64,000 nucleotides of DNA, taken from NCBI GenBank assembly GCA_037176725.1, contig JAZBRS010000023.1, forward strand, positions 29,135,001 through 29,199,000. Direction: 5' to 3'. This DNA is from Posidonia oceanica. Taxonomy: Eukaryota; Streptophyta; Magnoliopsida; Alismatales; Posidoniaceae. Positions 44,401 to 57,238 of this stretch are shown here, one piece after another. The notes under the pieces were generated by a model, which searched no databases, was not told the origin of the DNA, and saw only the letters and a list, made by a program, of their open reading frames with translations. Each line of letters opens with the position of its first letter. Positions within the stretch are counted from its first letter, which is position 1. The translations under genes and the position numbers were made by a program.

Positions 44401-45408
44401 GATAAGGGGTTTACTTGTGCAGAATGCTTCCTGAAAAGCAAGGACGACCGTCTTTTATCTCCCCTTATCAAAAGAATCAGGGTTTAAAACGGTTTCTGAA
44501 CTAAATAAGCCAGGAGATCGCGCATCGCCCCAACAACCGGCGACTAGCATAGCCGCCCAGTCAAGAGGCGACTAACCCATCAAAACAGACTATCTACTAC
44601 TACGAAGCCGAGGAGCGAACTCCTGCCTTGAGTTCACGCATCGTCCGCCGCAACCACTGCAAACACCTGACGACATATCGGATTGGCAAATGAAGGGTTC
44701 ACTCCCTCACCCGGTTCTCTTTGCACGGAACCTCTTTACTTGCCAAGTCGAGCTGTGGGACGACGGTCCTTTCCATAGAGTGCTGGTCACACTCGAGGAT
44801 GGAAAACACTTGACCACAACGAATTGCATTCATTCATTTCGCAAATGTCCATTTGGTTTGAGACCAACCGAACCCCACTGGCCTAACCTAGCATATGGAC
44901 CATTCATTGCATCACGTGTTGACCTTGCATTATCATCGTATGTTTGAATCATGCATCCATGCATTTTCTCATATCATTGGAAGTGGAGCACGGACAGAGC
45001 ATTATTCTTCAAGAGTGTTAGAAACCCTTCAGACATATGATTCTCCTAGAGCCAACCCAGTTCATACCTATCCTCTTAGCAATTCCAATATGAGTAAAGT
45101 CTCAATCAAGATGTCACACTCTCCTCTCGATTGTGCTAGAATAACATCCCATGATTTCCTCCTTAGTGCTTGCCCGTTGGAACACACATGGTTGACCTGG
45201 TCTTGACTTCGGCTGCGACACAAGATCCAAAACCAACTGGACCCCTCCATGCCTGAGTCTCCAATTTGATGGCAATTTAAATCCTCTTTTTATCTTTCTT
45301 TTGGCTACTTCAGTGGCAAATTGTTTGAGATGGAGCTCCCCTTTTCAGGAAATGCTCAATAGGACATCGTTCTTGCCTTGAACCCGATCTTGTTCCAAGA
45401 TCAACTCC
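44401..45408 (+). other. Region between the antisense DUF7745 gene and the PPT of element C
   Basis: The first 250 bp are the likely promoter of the antisense gene, with GGCGACT copies at 44542 and 44572. The remainder (44640-45400) has no recognised ORF; small ORFs at 44690 and 44895 have no family features. It ends in the PPT. Confidence 0.5.
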
Positions 45409-45421
45409 AAGGAGGGGCATC
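45409..45421 (+). promoter_or_regulatory. Polypurine tract of element C
   Basis: AAGGAGGGGCATC directly precedes the LTR start TGTAGATATCC. It defines the following LTR as the 3' LTR of C. Confidence 0.85.
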
Positions 45422-46310
45422 TGTAGATATCCTATTTTCGCATTTCTAAGAGCTCTTCTGAGGATAGAAACCTTGAGGCGCCCCAAATCTCGTGCCTAAG
45501 TTTTGATAACACATTTTCCAGATATTCCTTGACTTCTTTAAAGCATCACTTGATCCTACCTTGACTCAGGTTGTTGGCTGTGGCAGAGCTAACTCACTCA
45601 AGCTCGTCGCAAGTCCGAGTACCCTGGGTATCCTTCATTTCTACTCAGATTCGTAGTAGATTTGAGTTAACAGAGATGCCTCCTTGATTTCGTAGACTAT
45701 CTGTAGTTTCCCGGCCTTCTATCTTGTTTCCTCTGGCCAAAACCCTGGAAAAGGGCTAGAAATGACCTAAGCTTACTAGTTGCCAGCTGGGGAGGTGACT
45801 CAGCTAGTTGCCTCCTAGAGAGGCGACTAGGCCAGTCGCCCATTGCCTAGCCGACTGCATCAGGTGCCGACATCAGAGGCGGCTGAGTCAAAAGCCATCT
45901 GAGGAGGTAACCCACATGGACGCTAGCTGAAAAGGCGACTGGGCAATCGTGGGCGGCAGCGGTTACTTCCTACGATCCCCTCAACCCTCAGGCGCTAGCT
46001 CATCCAGTGGCTAAGCGGTTGTGAAACTGCCTCGGTCTTCCCCACAATCCTTGACTGTTAGGCATCACTCCATGCGGCGACTAACAATCGTGGCTCCCTT
46101 GAACCGCTTTTCCACAGTTATTTCCCACAACCCCCTCGACCGTTGGGCACCACCTCAAGCGGCGACTAACAGTCGTGGCCTCGTTCCCGGGTCTTCCCCC
46201 ACTTTGACTGAGCGGTTGCTAGTCTTAGTCGCCAACTCAACCGGTGACTAACCCTAACTGCCACTTTTTCTAGAATTTTCTAAACTCCAACCGTCCTCAC
46301 ACCCCTATAG

Positions 46311-46350
46311 TCTATAAATAGACCCCCTAGGCCAGTGGTTTGAGGGTCGG
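46311..46350 (+). promoter_or_regulatory. TATA box and probable transcription start of LTR C
   Basis: CTATAAATAG at 46312-46321 is a classic plant TATA box. A start about 30 bp downstream would fall near 46345-46350 and set the U3/R border, so the dyad modules at 47081-48073 would be transcribed. Confidence 0.65.
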
Positions 46351-47080
46351 AATTTTTGAGAGAGAAATCCCCCCAGAGAGGAATTTCTAAAAGAGGCAGA
46401 CCCCTGTCAGTTGTAAGCCACCTTCAAAGAGCTAGATTTCCAATCCAGAAACTCTATCTCCTATCCCCAATAGGCTACCAACCTAAGCTTCTACCTCCGA
46501 TCCCAGAGATCCTCAGCTACGCCGGAGCTCCGACCGTGCTTCCTTCCAACTTCATTGCATACAGCATAAGGGTGAAAGGGAGTATCTTCTTCCAATCTAA
46601 TTTCTCATTGCATTTTTTTTATTCCTTAGCATAGGACCCATAGCATATGCATGTGGGGAATAATCCCCGATTAGTATTTGTTTTCTTTTAGTTATGTTGT
46701 TTCATTCACTTCTGTCGCTGACTACTACACTTGAGCTAATTTAGATCTATGTTGTTTTGTTTTGTAGGAAAGGAAGGAGTTTACGTAGCACGAGGGAACC
46801 GCTAGACGACATCCAGCCGTCGATCTAGTGGTCCGAGGACCCACATCATCATAATCTCCCCCAAGTATCTTGTCTACCCAAAGGCGAGTGGCGATCACAA
46901 CAGAGTTGACGACGTACGTGGAGGTGCCGACATCTTCTCAAACACCCCCCCCCCCCCCCAAATTCCACACTACAGTCTCAAGCTTGCTTCCATGCCTTTA
47001 GATGCCATGCCATGTTTAGTATAATGTTTTAATCTCTAGTTTAAATCCATTGCATGCCTGAGATTTGCCTTGCTGTCTGT

Positions 47081-48073
47081 GTTGGACGCAGATGTGCCCT
47101 GCGTCCTGTATTTGACGTAGGTAGGCTCTACGTCCAATGCCTCTGTTAGCTTCTGCATGCATTTTAATGCTTGAATGTTGCATTTATTTCTGTTACATGC
47201 TAGTTCTGTGTTGCATGCCTTGATTTATCTTGCTCTCAGTAGTTTGCATGCCTATTTTAGTGGGTTTTTGAGCTTAGCTCCCCATTTGCAGTTTGGTTTG
47301 CTTGCTTCAGGTGTTGGACGCATGTGTACTCTGCGTCCTATATTGGACACAGATGTGCTCTGCGTCCTATGCTTCTGTTCAGTTGCTTTTGCTTGAATGC
47401 TTCCATGCTGCTCTGATATTTTATGTTGGCTTGATCCTTGCTTGCATGAGTGTGCTTAGCCTTCTTAGCAACTGCTCCTAGGCTTTTATGGCTTTTTTAT
47501 CTGGGATCTATGCAGATTTATCCAGGTTTGTTCCTTCCTCTGTGTTGGACGCAACCACCGCTAGTGTCTAGTATTGGACGCTGGCGTTTCTTGCATCCAA
47601 CACACAGGTTGTGTCTTTGTGCTTGCATGCTTTACAAATGCTTTACTTTTTTGGATTTTTATGTGATCCATGCTTGCATGCTTAGCCTATGCTTGTCTGC
47701 AGCAACTTGAATGCATGCCATGATGTTTGCTCTGCTAGTTTGCATGCCATTTTGCCATCTATCTATGCGCAGAGTGTTGGACGCTGGATACTGCTGTGTC
47801 CTATGTTGGACGCTTTATGTTCTTGCGTCCAACACCCTGCTGTGTCTAAATTCCATTTTATGCTTGCATCTTGCTCTGAAATCATTTCTAATTTGTTGTC
47901 CTATTTGCTCTACATGTCATGCACATATTCTACTGCATCATTGCATTGGCATTGCATCCAAATAGTTAGAATGAATCGATTTCTCCAGTACATGCTTTTT
48001 CTACCTTCTGTCTGTGTTGGTCGCTAGCTATTCTTGCGTCCAGCATTGGACGCAGGTCATAGCTGCGTCCAAC
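47081..48073. repeat. 58-bp double inverted-repeat modules in LTR C (five copies)
   Basis: Modules lie at 47081-47138, 47313-47370, 47544-47601, 47776-47833 and 48016-48073, each exactly 58 bp, with starts 232, 231, 232 and 240 bp apart. They are in the same register as the last modules of LTR B. Stem arms vary together, for example GACGCAG/CTGCGTC and GACGTAG/CTACGTC in the two halves of the first module. Confidence 0.85.
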
Positions 48074-49040
48074 ACTTACAGATGGCTGAATGTCATTTTA
48101 AGTCACTGATTTGGTTTCACTCGCCAATTTTCGTGTTTTATTGCTTCTGGTGCATGCTGTAGCACGTGTGCACGCTGCCTGCCCCCTGTTTTGGTTTTGC
48201 ACCTTGCCTTGTGCGCTTTCTCGTGGTTTTCGCCTCGGACTTGCTTTCGCTTTCCCTGTTGCATGTCGCTCGCTTACATCGTTTTCACGCCTTTATCTGA
48301 ATGTCGCTTTTGCACCATTTTCTGTGCCACTTTTGCATCATTTTCCGCACCACTTTCACACTATTTGCATCATTTTCCGCACCTGTTTTCACCTTCCTTT
48401 GCATGTCGCTTTGCATTGCATGTTTTCATCGCTATTTTGTTTTATTGCCTGCATTTGCATTAGGGCAATGATGCTTACTACCTAGGAGTTCTCACGAACC
48501 AGGGTTCGCCCAGTTCGGAACACTAGCAGTGTTGCTGAGCACATAGATAGCACATTTATTTCCCATGCATAGCAATCAGACATTCATTGCATTTAGGCAC
48601 TAGGCATGCATTTTCCTGCATTAGCGAGCGAGATTGCCTAAGAAAGACCGATTCTCAGACGTATCGGGGGTGCCTAACACCTTCCCCGTGTGTAACTGGA
48701 GTCCTTGCCCTTTCTCTTGGCCTGCATCGACCTTTTCCTTCATCCTAGGCACGAGTCATAGCATCGCGTAGCATTGCATTGCATCACATCTCTTTGCACC
48801 CCTCTTGGCATCTGGTTTTGCATGTCTTTTCAAGCATTTCCCTCGATTTTCCTTGTCTCCCAACTTAGTAGACATGCTGGCGACTCCGATTTGTCTTATC
48901 TTTTCTTTTTCTTCTTTTTGCCAGCGTTTCCGAGTCGAGTTTCTTCCCTCGAATCCTGCCGCATATAGTGAGTCTATTTTGATTGATGCACGCGAGCTTT
49001 GGCATCATGCATGGACGATCAGAATTTCAGGATTACTACA

Positions 49041-49640
49041 CTCCTTATCGAAGTTTTCTGTCATAACGATGACAACATCGTCACCCCAACGGAACTTGAT
49101 CATGCGATGGAGAGTCGAGGGGAGCACTTGATGCTTGTGGAGCCAAGGGTGCCCAAGCAGGAGGTTAAAAGAAGGCTCAAGATCAATGATGTAGAACTCT
49201 ACATCGAAAACGACAGGTCCTATGGTGAGGGGAATGATTAGGATCCCCAGTGCATCTTGGTGCGTGTTATCAAAGGCGGTCATTCCCTTTGTAGCTGGTG
49301 TAATGTCCTCGACTTTGAATTCGAGTCGGCTTGCTATGCGCAAGGGACAGACATTGAGGCCTACTCCATTATCAACCAACGTTAAGGGAATACAAAAAGT
49401 TTGGTATTGCACCGTGATGAACAGGGGTTGATTATGATTTATCCCCGCCGAAGGCAATTCATCACTTGAAAAAGAGATGACTTGCGGAACCGCAATCATG
49501 CCCACCATGGTCTCGAGGGCAGTGGGCTCAATGGTCAGGGAGACGTGAGCAGCCTGGAAAACTCTAAGAAAGGCCTCCCTATGCTCTGAGGATGTGTGGA
49601 TGAGATCCCAGATGGAAATATCAGCCTTCACCTTCTTCAA
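49041..49640 (-). pseudogene. pro: Protease of element D, truncated by element C
   Basis: On the minus strand this aspartic protease shows LVDNGVGLNVCPL with catalytic Asp, KGMTAFDNTHQDAL and NLLLGHPWLHKHQ, ending at 49041 where LTR C interrupts it. The frame is open through this part. It aligns with 12440-13040 of A. The remaining pol and 3' LTR of D should lie left of the window. Confidence 0.88.
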
Positions 49641-52400
49641 CTGTGCAGTGATATCGGCAGAAGGCTGATCCTTCTTCGGAGCAACAGGGGATGAGGTGGA
49701 GGGCTGAGCTGGGCTATCTACTGTGAAAGTCCTAGCAGGCTATCCCACAGGAGGTGAAGGAGTTGGCTCTAGGTAACCAAGTGTGGATGTCAAAGCTGCT
49801 AGCTGGTATACCCTCCCAGACCACGTAATTTCTGCGCACACTTGTGTGGCATAATCATATGGAACACAGTGGGTGTCACTGGTCAGGTTGACGACTAGTG
49901 GGGTGTGAATTGCTACCTCCAATGGGGCTATAGGCAGACTGGCAGGAGAGGAAACTGACTGGGATGAATACTGAGCTGAGGGAGAAGGCCCTTAGTGAGG
50001 TCGAGCTGACAGACGGATAGGAGATTGATCTTGGGATGTTGTGGCAGACGGCGCAGTGGTGCGCTCCAACTCTGCGGTCAACCGTATCATATGGATTGCT
50101 GACTCGGAACTAGTGAGAGCCGACTGATACAAGTGCGCAGGAAAAGGCTGAGAGATGTGGTGAATCAAAGAAGAGGGGTCCATTACAGGTGTGGTAGGAT
50201 CGGAAGGGAAGACACAATGAACTCCTGAGGGCCCGGTGCCTCCCGAGCTTGAGTGTGGAGGCAAGGGCTGGTTAACTATGTTGGGATGCTGAGGTGTAAG
50301 GCCAGGTGCACGTGGTGGTACAGGAGTGGAGGCTGCCTCCTAGGTGTCAATAATGATAACCCGACGGTCAATCAAATCCTGGATCACATTCCGCAATGTA
50401 AAACAGCTATCAATCGAGTGCCTCGCGGCTCGATGGAAGCTACAAAAGAGGCTTGTGTTATACCAACGCGGAAGAGGACTTGGTGGTGGGCAAACCTCCG
50501 GAAGCCTCAGGAGTGACGCAACCTTGGGAAAGACGGCGCTCAAAGGTTCAACCAATGGAGTATAGTTGCGCTGAGGGCATCCCTGCCGGACCGATGGAGC
50601 AAGATACACTGGTTGGGCAGTGGGAGTGATGTGTGGTGTGGGTGTCCTAGGTGTTGGAGCATATATCACCTGACTCAGACCAAGCTGAGCCACCATGTTG
50701 ATTGGCGTGGCATGGGACTGAACATATGCAACAAAGGGCTTCGGAGGATCTCTCCTTTTGAGGTTGTTGTTGCCACTGTTGTTGCTACTGCTGCCACTGT
50801 TGGATTTGGCAAATGCAGATAGTGCGGGAAAGCTGCCGCTACGGAGTTAGCCTTCCACGTGGGCACTCTCCCGAATCAAAGATGAGAAAGTGGTGATAGG
50901 CTGGATGCTCAATAAGCCCCCTACATCTAGCTGCACACCTCGAATGATAATCTCAATAGACTCATCATCGGAGGGCCTATCTCGAACTTGTGAGGTGAGG
51001 GTGTGCCAACGGCCAACAAACTCCTCAAATGGCTCATGGGGTCTCTACTTAGTGGAGACAAGATCCCTGCGCTTTGGGATCAAGTCGAGGTTGAAGGAGT
51101 ACTGCTCCAGGAACGCCTGACTGAAGTCGTTCCAAGTCCGGATCGTGGCCATGTCAAGGGAAGTGAACCACTTGAGCGCAGGGCCAGTCAGACTCTTCTG
51201 GAATAGGCAGATCAGGAGTCTATCGTCAGCCTAAAGCGGAGCAAGGTCTCCGTAGTACGCCCGGAGATGTGAGATTGGGCAACCCTTACCGTTATACTTT
51301 TCGAATTCCAAGACATGGAAATTTGCAGGGAGTATTGCCTCTGGGAAATAACAGAGGTCCCGAAACTGGTAAGGCTGGCGGTCTCTACCCTGCGATGATC
51401 ATTGCGCTCTCTCTAGATCTCCCACTCTAGCAAGGAGTGTATCTAAGGGTGCTATCGATGGGAATTGTGCGGGTTGGGAAGAAGCCACGTACGCTGAATG
51501 GGCTATGCCTAAGGGATCCCATGGATCTATTATCGCGCCACCTGGTGCCATGGCGCAAGGGTGAGCGTACCCATGTGATGGTGCTGAAGGAGGTGGTATG
51601 CCTGATGGAGGCAGGACCTGCGGAGGCACAGAAAAGGGATATGCCGAAGATTGTGCTGTGTAGGGTGTAGAATGAGAGAGCAACAACTGCTGCACTGGTA
51701 TGGTGCCAGGTAGCGGGGTTTGTGTGTACTGTGCTCTAGCCAACCCAAGGGGCTGGCCACCAGATACCAGAGGTGGTTACTATGCACTAAGTGGTGTCTG
51801 TGCTAAAGGCACGGATGTCGCCCCCATCGCCGGTGTAGTGAGAAGCTGGGGAGATGGCCGAGGCGAAGGTGCAGTAGGGTGTGATTGGAACACAAAAAAA
51901 GGTTGCTGGACCTCAAATGTAACTGGAAATAAGGGTGGGCAAATAGACAGAGCCATGCCCTGCAGTGTCTAGGCCATCTCCATCATGTTCTGATACTGCT
52001 CATCAGGGGTCCCGTCAGTGGCAAGACTGAAGTGCAGGACTGGTGAGGGATCAGATGCCAAAAGTGGCTGGGACACAGACTACCCAAAGGGGAAGGATCC
52101 TATAGTAGAAGAGGACTCGGCAGAGTGGGTGCCAAAAGCATCAAAGCCCTGGGTAAGGGTGGTAGTGAACTGGAAATCTGGAGCACGAGCGGTGGTCACC
52201 GAAACAGACTCGGTGACAGACCCCATACCAGCAAAAGTCTGCCAACGCCCCAAGATGAGCGGAGTGAAGCTCCCAGGCACCTGAGACTGGAATGTCTGAA
52301 AGGAAGGAGCAACAGAAGTGACAGCAAAGGAGTAAGGAGATGACCTCGGGACATCCTCCAAAGCAACCAAAAGTGAAGGCTCGCTAACACGCTAGGCCAT
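49641..52400 (-). pseudogene. gag: gag of element D (interrupted)
   Basis: The start is taken at ATG 52400-52398 by match to A. The gag core (KSLTGPALKWFTSLDM, TWNDFSQAFLEQYSFNLDL), knuckle-like CSFHRAARHSIDSC and IQDLID are clear. In-frame stops include TAG at 52394-52392, 52082-52080, 51233-51231 and 51048-51046; in element A each of these codons is CAG. Another TAG near 51970 is shared with A at 9903. A TGA near 51399 and a TAA near 50848 also occur. D is more diverged and older than A, which is expected from its outer position in the nest. Confidence 0.88.
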
Positions 52401-53483
52401 GGCTGACCGTGAGCGAGTGAGGATAGGGGTGCAATGAAAAGCAGAAGGATGAGACCTACGAGGAGCTATCGTCGGAAATGACGAATAACTCGGGAAAAGA
52501 TGGTCGAGAAAATGCCGCTAATGGGGTATCAGAGAATGAACGACTCGAACTCTGACCAAGGAACTCACTCTCTAACCTGTGCCAACACACAAAAACGAAT
52601 GTCAGATCTCAGATAAACAAATGCAAATGTTATTAAGGTGGCATGATGTATATGAATGCTTTCTAATATGCTCTCTCTCACCAATCTAAGTGTGTCCTAG
52701 TAGATGTTCTACTCCGGGCTCTCACAAGGGGATATAGGTCTCCGACTCAAGGATAGAAATCAGGTGCCCGTTCTAAATCATGGCTAAGGCTCAGGCAGAG
52801 AACGAGTAGTGCGTTGGGAGCTTCGACTCCTACTGTAGCAGCGAGCTCATACTAACACCGACACGACCCCGAACAAAGGGAGACAGATCGGCAACTTGTC
52901 CCATGCTAATAGTCATGGAACAAAAGACCGGGACTGTCCTTTGCAGACTGATGGGTGGACTCAGAGGAGAAAATATGCATGCCCCTAGTATGATCATTCA
53001 TGCAAGTATGCTTGATGTTTTTTCTACTTGAATTTTATTAAGCCAAAGGGGATAAATGTGAATGTATGGCTCTAGTTATGCCTAGGGTACATTCTTATTT
53101 GCCATTTCATTTTCTTGAACCCTAGGGGAAGCAATCATGTCTCTGATTGTCCCTAAGATGAATTTGCAAAAAGGGGAAGAAAACACCAAAATATGGCATG
53201 TAAACATCAAACATCATGTCAAAAAGCATGTGCATGGCATGTGCTAGTGTTGTGCCATGATTTGTGAAAAGAAGAACACTCAACACATCCAAAAGGCATG
53301 TATAACATGGCATGTGTGTGTGGTGGCATAGTAAGCATGTGTAGGCATAAAAACATGGCACAAAACAGGATATCAAAGCACGGATAATAAGGCAAGCAGG
53401 TAAAGCACAAACATACAAGCAACCATGCAAACAAGAGAAAGCCACTAAGCGGAAAAGCAAAAACGAAAGCTGGAGTTTGGTTT
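52401..53483 (-). other. 5' leader of element D
   Basis: No ORF is present. The part at 52670-52960 matches the leader of A (8900-9200) on the minus strand. Between 52970 and 53480 GCATG-rich text resembles 8450-8710 of A. An AACTCCAGCTTTCG piece near the PBS matches the PBS module of A, here in single copy. Confidence 0.55.
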
Positions 53484-53501
53484 TCCCCAGCGGAGTCGCC
53501 A
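53484..53501 (-). promoter_or_regulatory. Primer binding site of element D
   Basis: On the minus strand it reads TGGCGACTCCGCTGGGGA, five bases after the LTR end. It is identical to the intact PBS copies of A and fits tRNA-Arg. D has one copy only. Confidence 0.85.
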
Positions 53502-53506
53502 GTTTT

Positions 53507-56145
53507 TGTAACCATGCGACCAAATAGCTCGAACGAACCGAATCACGAGTCACAGCAAAAGATGTAAAAAATGGCAAAGGCTGAAGAAAAGAAAACAAAA
53601 ACTTGGAGTCGCCACCTAGTCTATTTTGGAACCCAGAAAGACAAGGAAAACCAGAAAACATGTAAAATGATAAAAAATGTAAAGGACATGACACAAGGTC
53701 ATTGTAGGCCAGAGATCGGGCAAGGACTACTGTTACGCATGGGGAAGGTGTTAGGCACCCCCATACGCCCGAGAGAGTCGGTCTTTCTGGGCTATTCCGC
53801 TCATTTGTGGCTAATGTAGGCAATGATGCCATTTGCTATACGCCTAAAAGCGATATGCCATGCCAAATGAAATATGCTATATGCCTTTTGAAAATATGTT
53901 AAATATCTTTGAAATATGCCAAAAGTGAAAGTTAAATGCCTCAAAACACTGTAGACATGCAAATCATGTTGGATGATTAAAATCAAGGCAAACGAACTCA
54001 AAACCAATGTTGTAAAACTACAAAATGCAATTCAGTTTACTAAAAGCATTGGATGCTGGGATTCCCAGCGTCCTATGTATGACGCAATGTACTGCTATGT
54101 CAAACACAAAGAATACAGATGCTCAAGCAGGAGTAGGGCAACTAAGTTAAATTCTTATCAAATAATCCCATGAAACAAATATGATCAGTAATAAGATCAA
54201 ACATACCCTGACATCAAACATCAAACCTCAGATAGTGACAAAAAACTCATTAAAGGAACTGAAGAAAATTTGTAAATCTGGACAGAGTTGTAGGACACTA
54301 CTGTATCTAGTGTCTCATGTAAGACGCAGAATAGTAGGACGTCCTACACCCCAAAAACAGTTTCCAAGATAAAACTTAAAGAAAAATGCATATTTTCAAA
54401 TTAGATGCTTTTATGATAGAATCATGGTAGGGATAAATCAAAATAGACTGTACATAACATGGATTGAACATTAAGAAATAATCATAACATTTCTGTGAAG
54501 GAAAACATGTAAAACTGCTTAGTGATGTAGGACGCAATCCATGGTTGCGTCATACGTGAGATGTAACAAACAATAGCGTCCTACGAACTGACAGAGGTTT
54601 GAATTGAGAAAAATTATTTTAAAATATTAAAAATGTTTTACAAGGAATAAGCATGATAAGAAATGATTAAAATCTTTGCAGGCGACATGAATCAAACATA
54701 AATATAATCAAGATATTTCTGAGATTGAAAAGGTGTAGAAAACACTCAGTGGTGTTGGACGCAAGCTTTGGCTGTGTCCTACGTAGGACGCACCAGATAC
54801 AGCTTCCTACAACTCAATTGATCTCAGGGCATAATTAGACATCCAAATCGATTCAAATCTTGTAAATAGCTACTGATTAAGCAAGAGCATGCAACCACCA
54901 GCATAAACATGCAAAAATTATGGAAAACGATGGTGTGGATTGTTCTAACCACCTCCACTTGCCTCTTACTGGAATCCTATGGGTTCTCTGACCATTGGAG
55001 GGCCGGGAACCCATGGTGCACGGCCTGGGCTTATGGTGGAGGCTCAGGAAGATCGAGGGGATGTCAAGGATGCAAATGGAATGGAAAAACGTCTAGTGGC
55101 CGCTCCTCCCCATCCTCCATGGGACTATGCCAGCGAGCTCGGGTTGACCAGCCATGGGAGAGGCCGTTAGCCCAAGTCTTGCTCTAAGGGTGCATCAAAG
55201 GGTTGGATGGAGGTCGAAGCTTGGCCATGCAACGTGGAAAAACTCTTACTCAGGGGTGGGTCACTGTGCACTCATGGGCCGTCGGCCTAATGCAAGTGAA
55301 CCCATTGCCGGAGTTGTAATAAAGTGAAAAAATAGTGACTATGTGCAAGAAAGCTCAGATAACATGCATCGAAATGAACATAGGCAATATAGGAATCAAC
55401 ACTCTAAGCTAAAGAGGGAGGATACCAACCTGTTTTGATGGTTGGTGTTGCTTCCCTTCGCCGGCGGTTCTCCTTGGATTTGGACGGCAGTGGCAATGGC
55501 TGGATGGCTGGGCTGAGCTCATGAGAGGTCTGAGCAAGCTCGAGGTGGCCAGAGGTGTGAGAGTTCAGGTGGCAATGCGTTCGTTTTCTCTAGGAAAACT
55601 CTCTCAGTAAATGGGTGCCGGGGCCGTCACAAATGAAGAAGGAAAACTCTTTTTATTTGGTTTGCATGGCTTGTAACGTGGGAATTGGAAACGAGGGGTC
55701 ACGAATATGGCTGGGATAAGGTTATGGATGGAGGGTACAATGGTATTTGCACTCTGGGAGTCGATTGGAATCCAAAACCCTTCTCTGTCAGTCCCGGTGT
55801 GTTGGACGCATATCTGAGCGGTGTCCAACGTAGGATGCTGCCTCAGGTTGCGTCCAACACCCCAAAGAGTTGAAAGGTGTTAGATGCTGGGTTTCCTTGC
55901 GTCGTACATATGACGTAGGTATATCCAGCGTCCAACGTCCTAGAGAGTATTTTTGGATATTTTTAGATGTTTTTGGTTGGGTATTTTATTGGTCTTGGGT
56001 TTAGGCTTGGTTTTGGACAAGGCTTGGGTTTAAGTTTAGTCTGGGATTGGTTTTGGGATTGGTGAATAGGTGGGGGCCGCCACGACCGAGCACATTCCTG
56101 GGAGAAAAACCGCCGACGAAGGACTACAAAATCAGGGTGTCTACA
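53507..56145 (-). mobile_element. 5' LTR of element D (2,639 bp, minus strand)
   Basis: On the minus strand it starts TGTAGACACCC at 56145 and ends in TACA at 53507, followed by the PBS. It has six 58-bp-type dyad modules, the reversed GGTGCCTAACACC block near 53745-53765 and a PBS echo (53604-53617). A TATA-like AATAAAAAG near 55645-55655 is weak. The right flank GCATG (56146-56150) would be one target duplication; the other end lies outside the window. Confidence 0.88.
54048..55935. repeat. 58-bp double inverted-repeat modules in LTR D (six copies)
   Basis: Four lie about 54048-54105, 54289-54346, 54526-54583 and 54753-54810 with spacing 241, 237 and 227 bp. Two more, both 58 bp, are close together at 55801-55858 and 55878-55935. 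Sequence has drifted (GTAGGACGC for GTTGGACGC) but the two-dyad layout is kept in the better copies. Confidence 0.75.
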
Positions 56146-57238
56146 GCATGATTTTGTTCCTGGATGTTTACTCTAGCTTGCCATGTCATTAGTTCTTTGT
56201 TTTGATTTCGTTTGCATAGCTAGATTGGGTGATGAAGTTCGCTGTCTGGAACAGCAAACAGATGCACGTATAGCCTGCGCGTGTAGGCTGCGCATATTGG
56301 TCAGTTTCCAGAATAGTGGACAGAACGCCTGTCTGCCGCCTTGTTTTCCTCTCGCTTAACTTGTTTACCCTTGTTTAAGCTTTCCTAACATGTTTATCAT
56401 TGCATCATAGCATATTAGCTCTAATCATCCATGTTTAGCATTTATCACTTAACTTAGTATGTTATAAATGGCATCTAAGCAAGTAAATCATGTAGATTAG
56501 GCTTTATTGCCTCTACCTCGTTTCCCTTTGTTTGCCGCATCCTTGCATTGTATGGTTTTTTGCTTCTGTTTTACTTTCATTCGCATGTCGCTATTCGCAT
56601 TGCATGGTTTTATCCGTTGTTTTGTTTCTCGCCTGCATTGCATTTAGGACAGTGATGCTTACTGCCTGGAGTTCTTATGAACCGAGGCACGCCCAGTTCA
56701 GAACACTGGCAGCATTGTTGAGCACATAGATTGCACGTTTAATTCCCATCACGCGTCTTAGTGTCTTGAGCATGTAATTAAGCAAGTTAAAGCATTCATA
56801 GCATCCCTCGCCCTCGGGCGTACAGTAAAGGCAAGTAATTGCCGACAGTCTGGCATATGCGAGCGAGAAACCTAGAAAGATTGATTCCAGGCGTATCGGG
56901 GGTGCCTAACACCTTCCTCGTATGAAACAGGAGTCCTTACCCTTTCTCTTGGTCCGTAATGACCATTATGCCCTTATCCTAGGCACGAGTCATTTATTTC
57001 TGCATAGCATTTCACCTTTCGCATGTTTTCATATCTTTCCTCGGTTTTCCTCGTCTTCCGATTTAATAGACTAGGTGGTGACTCCAATTTTGCTTTATCT
57101 TTGTTTTTCCGTGCTTTTTCGGTGTTTTCGAGTTGAGTTTCCTTCCTCGGATCCACCTGCTATCAACGACCTCTCATCGGTTGGTGCCAGTGAGCTCTGG
57201 TAGTGTGCATGAACATGCTGGTTTGACGGGTTGCTACA
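56146..57238 (+). mobile_element. LTR E, right part, interrupted by element D
   Basis: Tat-type LTR text resumes here with the conserved blocks (56650-56950: GTTCTTATGAACC, GGTGCCTAACACC), PBS echo GGTGGTGACTCCAATTTT (57075) and the end GGTTGCTACA at 57238. Near 56241-56330 it has short dyads (GCTGTCTGGAACAGC and others). The left part should lie beyond the window start, displaced by the nest. Confidence 0.8.

Larger units (their letters stand above)
45422..49040 (+). mobile_element. 3' LTR of element C (3,619 bp)
   Basis: It begins TGTAGATATCC and ends GGATTACTACA. U3 holds one 21+23-bp dyad pair (45573-45619), an array of GTCGCC/GGCGAC dyads (about 45780-46260) and a TATA box (46313-46320). 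Downstream lie a 16-17 bp C run (about 46946-46962), five 58-bp dyad modules, the 30-bp-type repeat (48296-48400), conserved blocks (48464-48720) and a PBS echo (48877-48893). It inserted into the minus-strand protease of D directly after the codons for a Lys-Glu pair; the flank is CTCCT at 49041. Confidence 0.92.
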
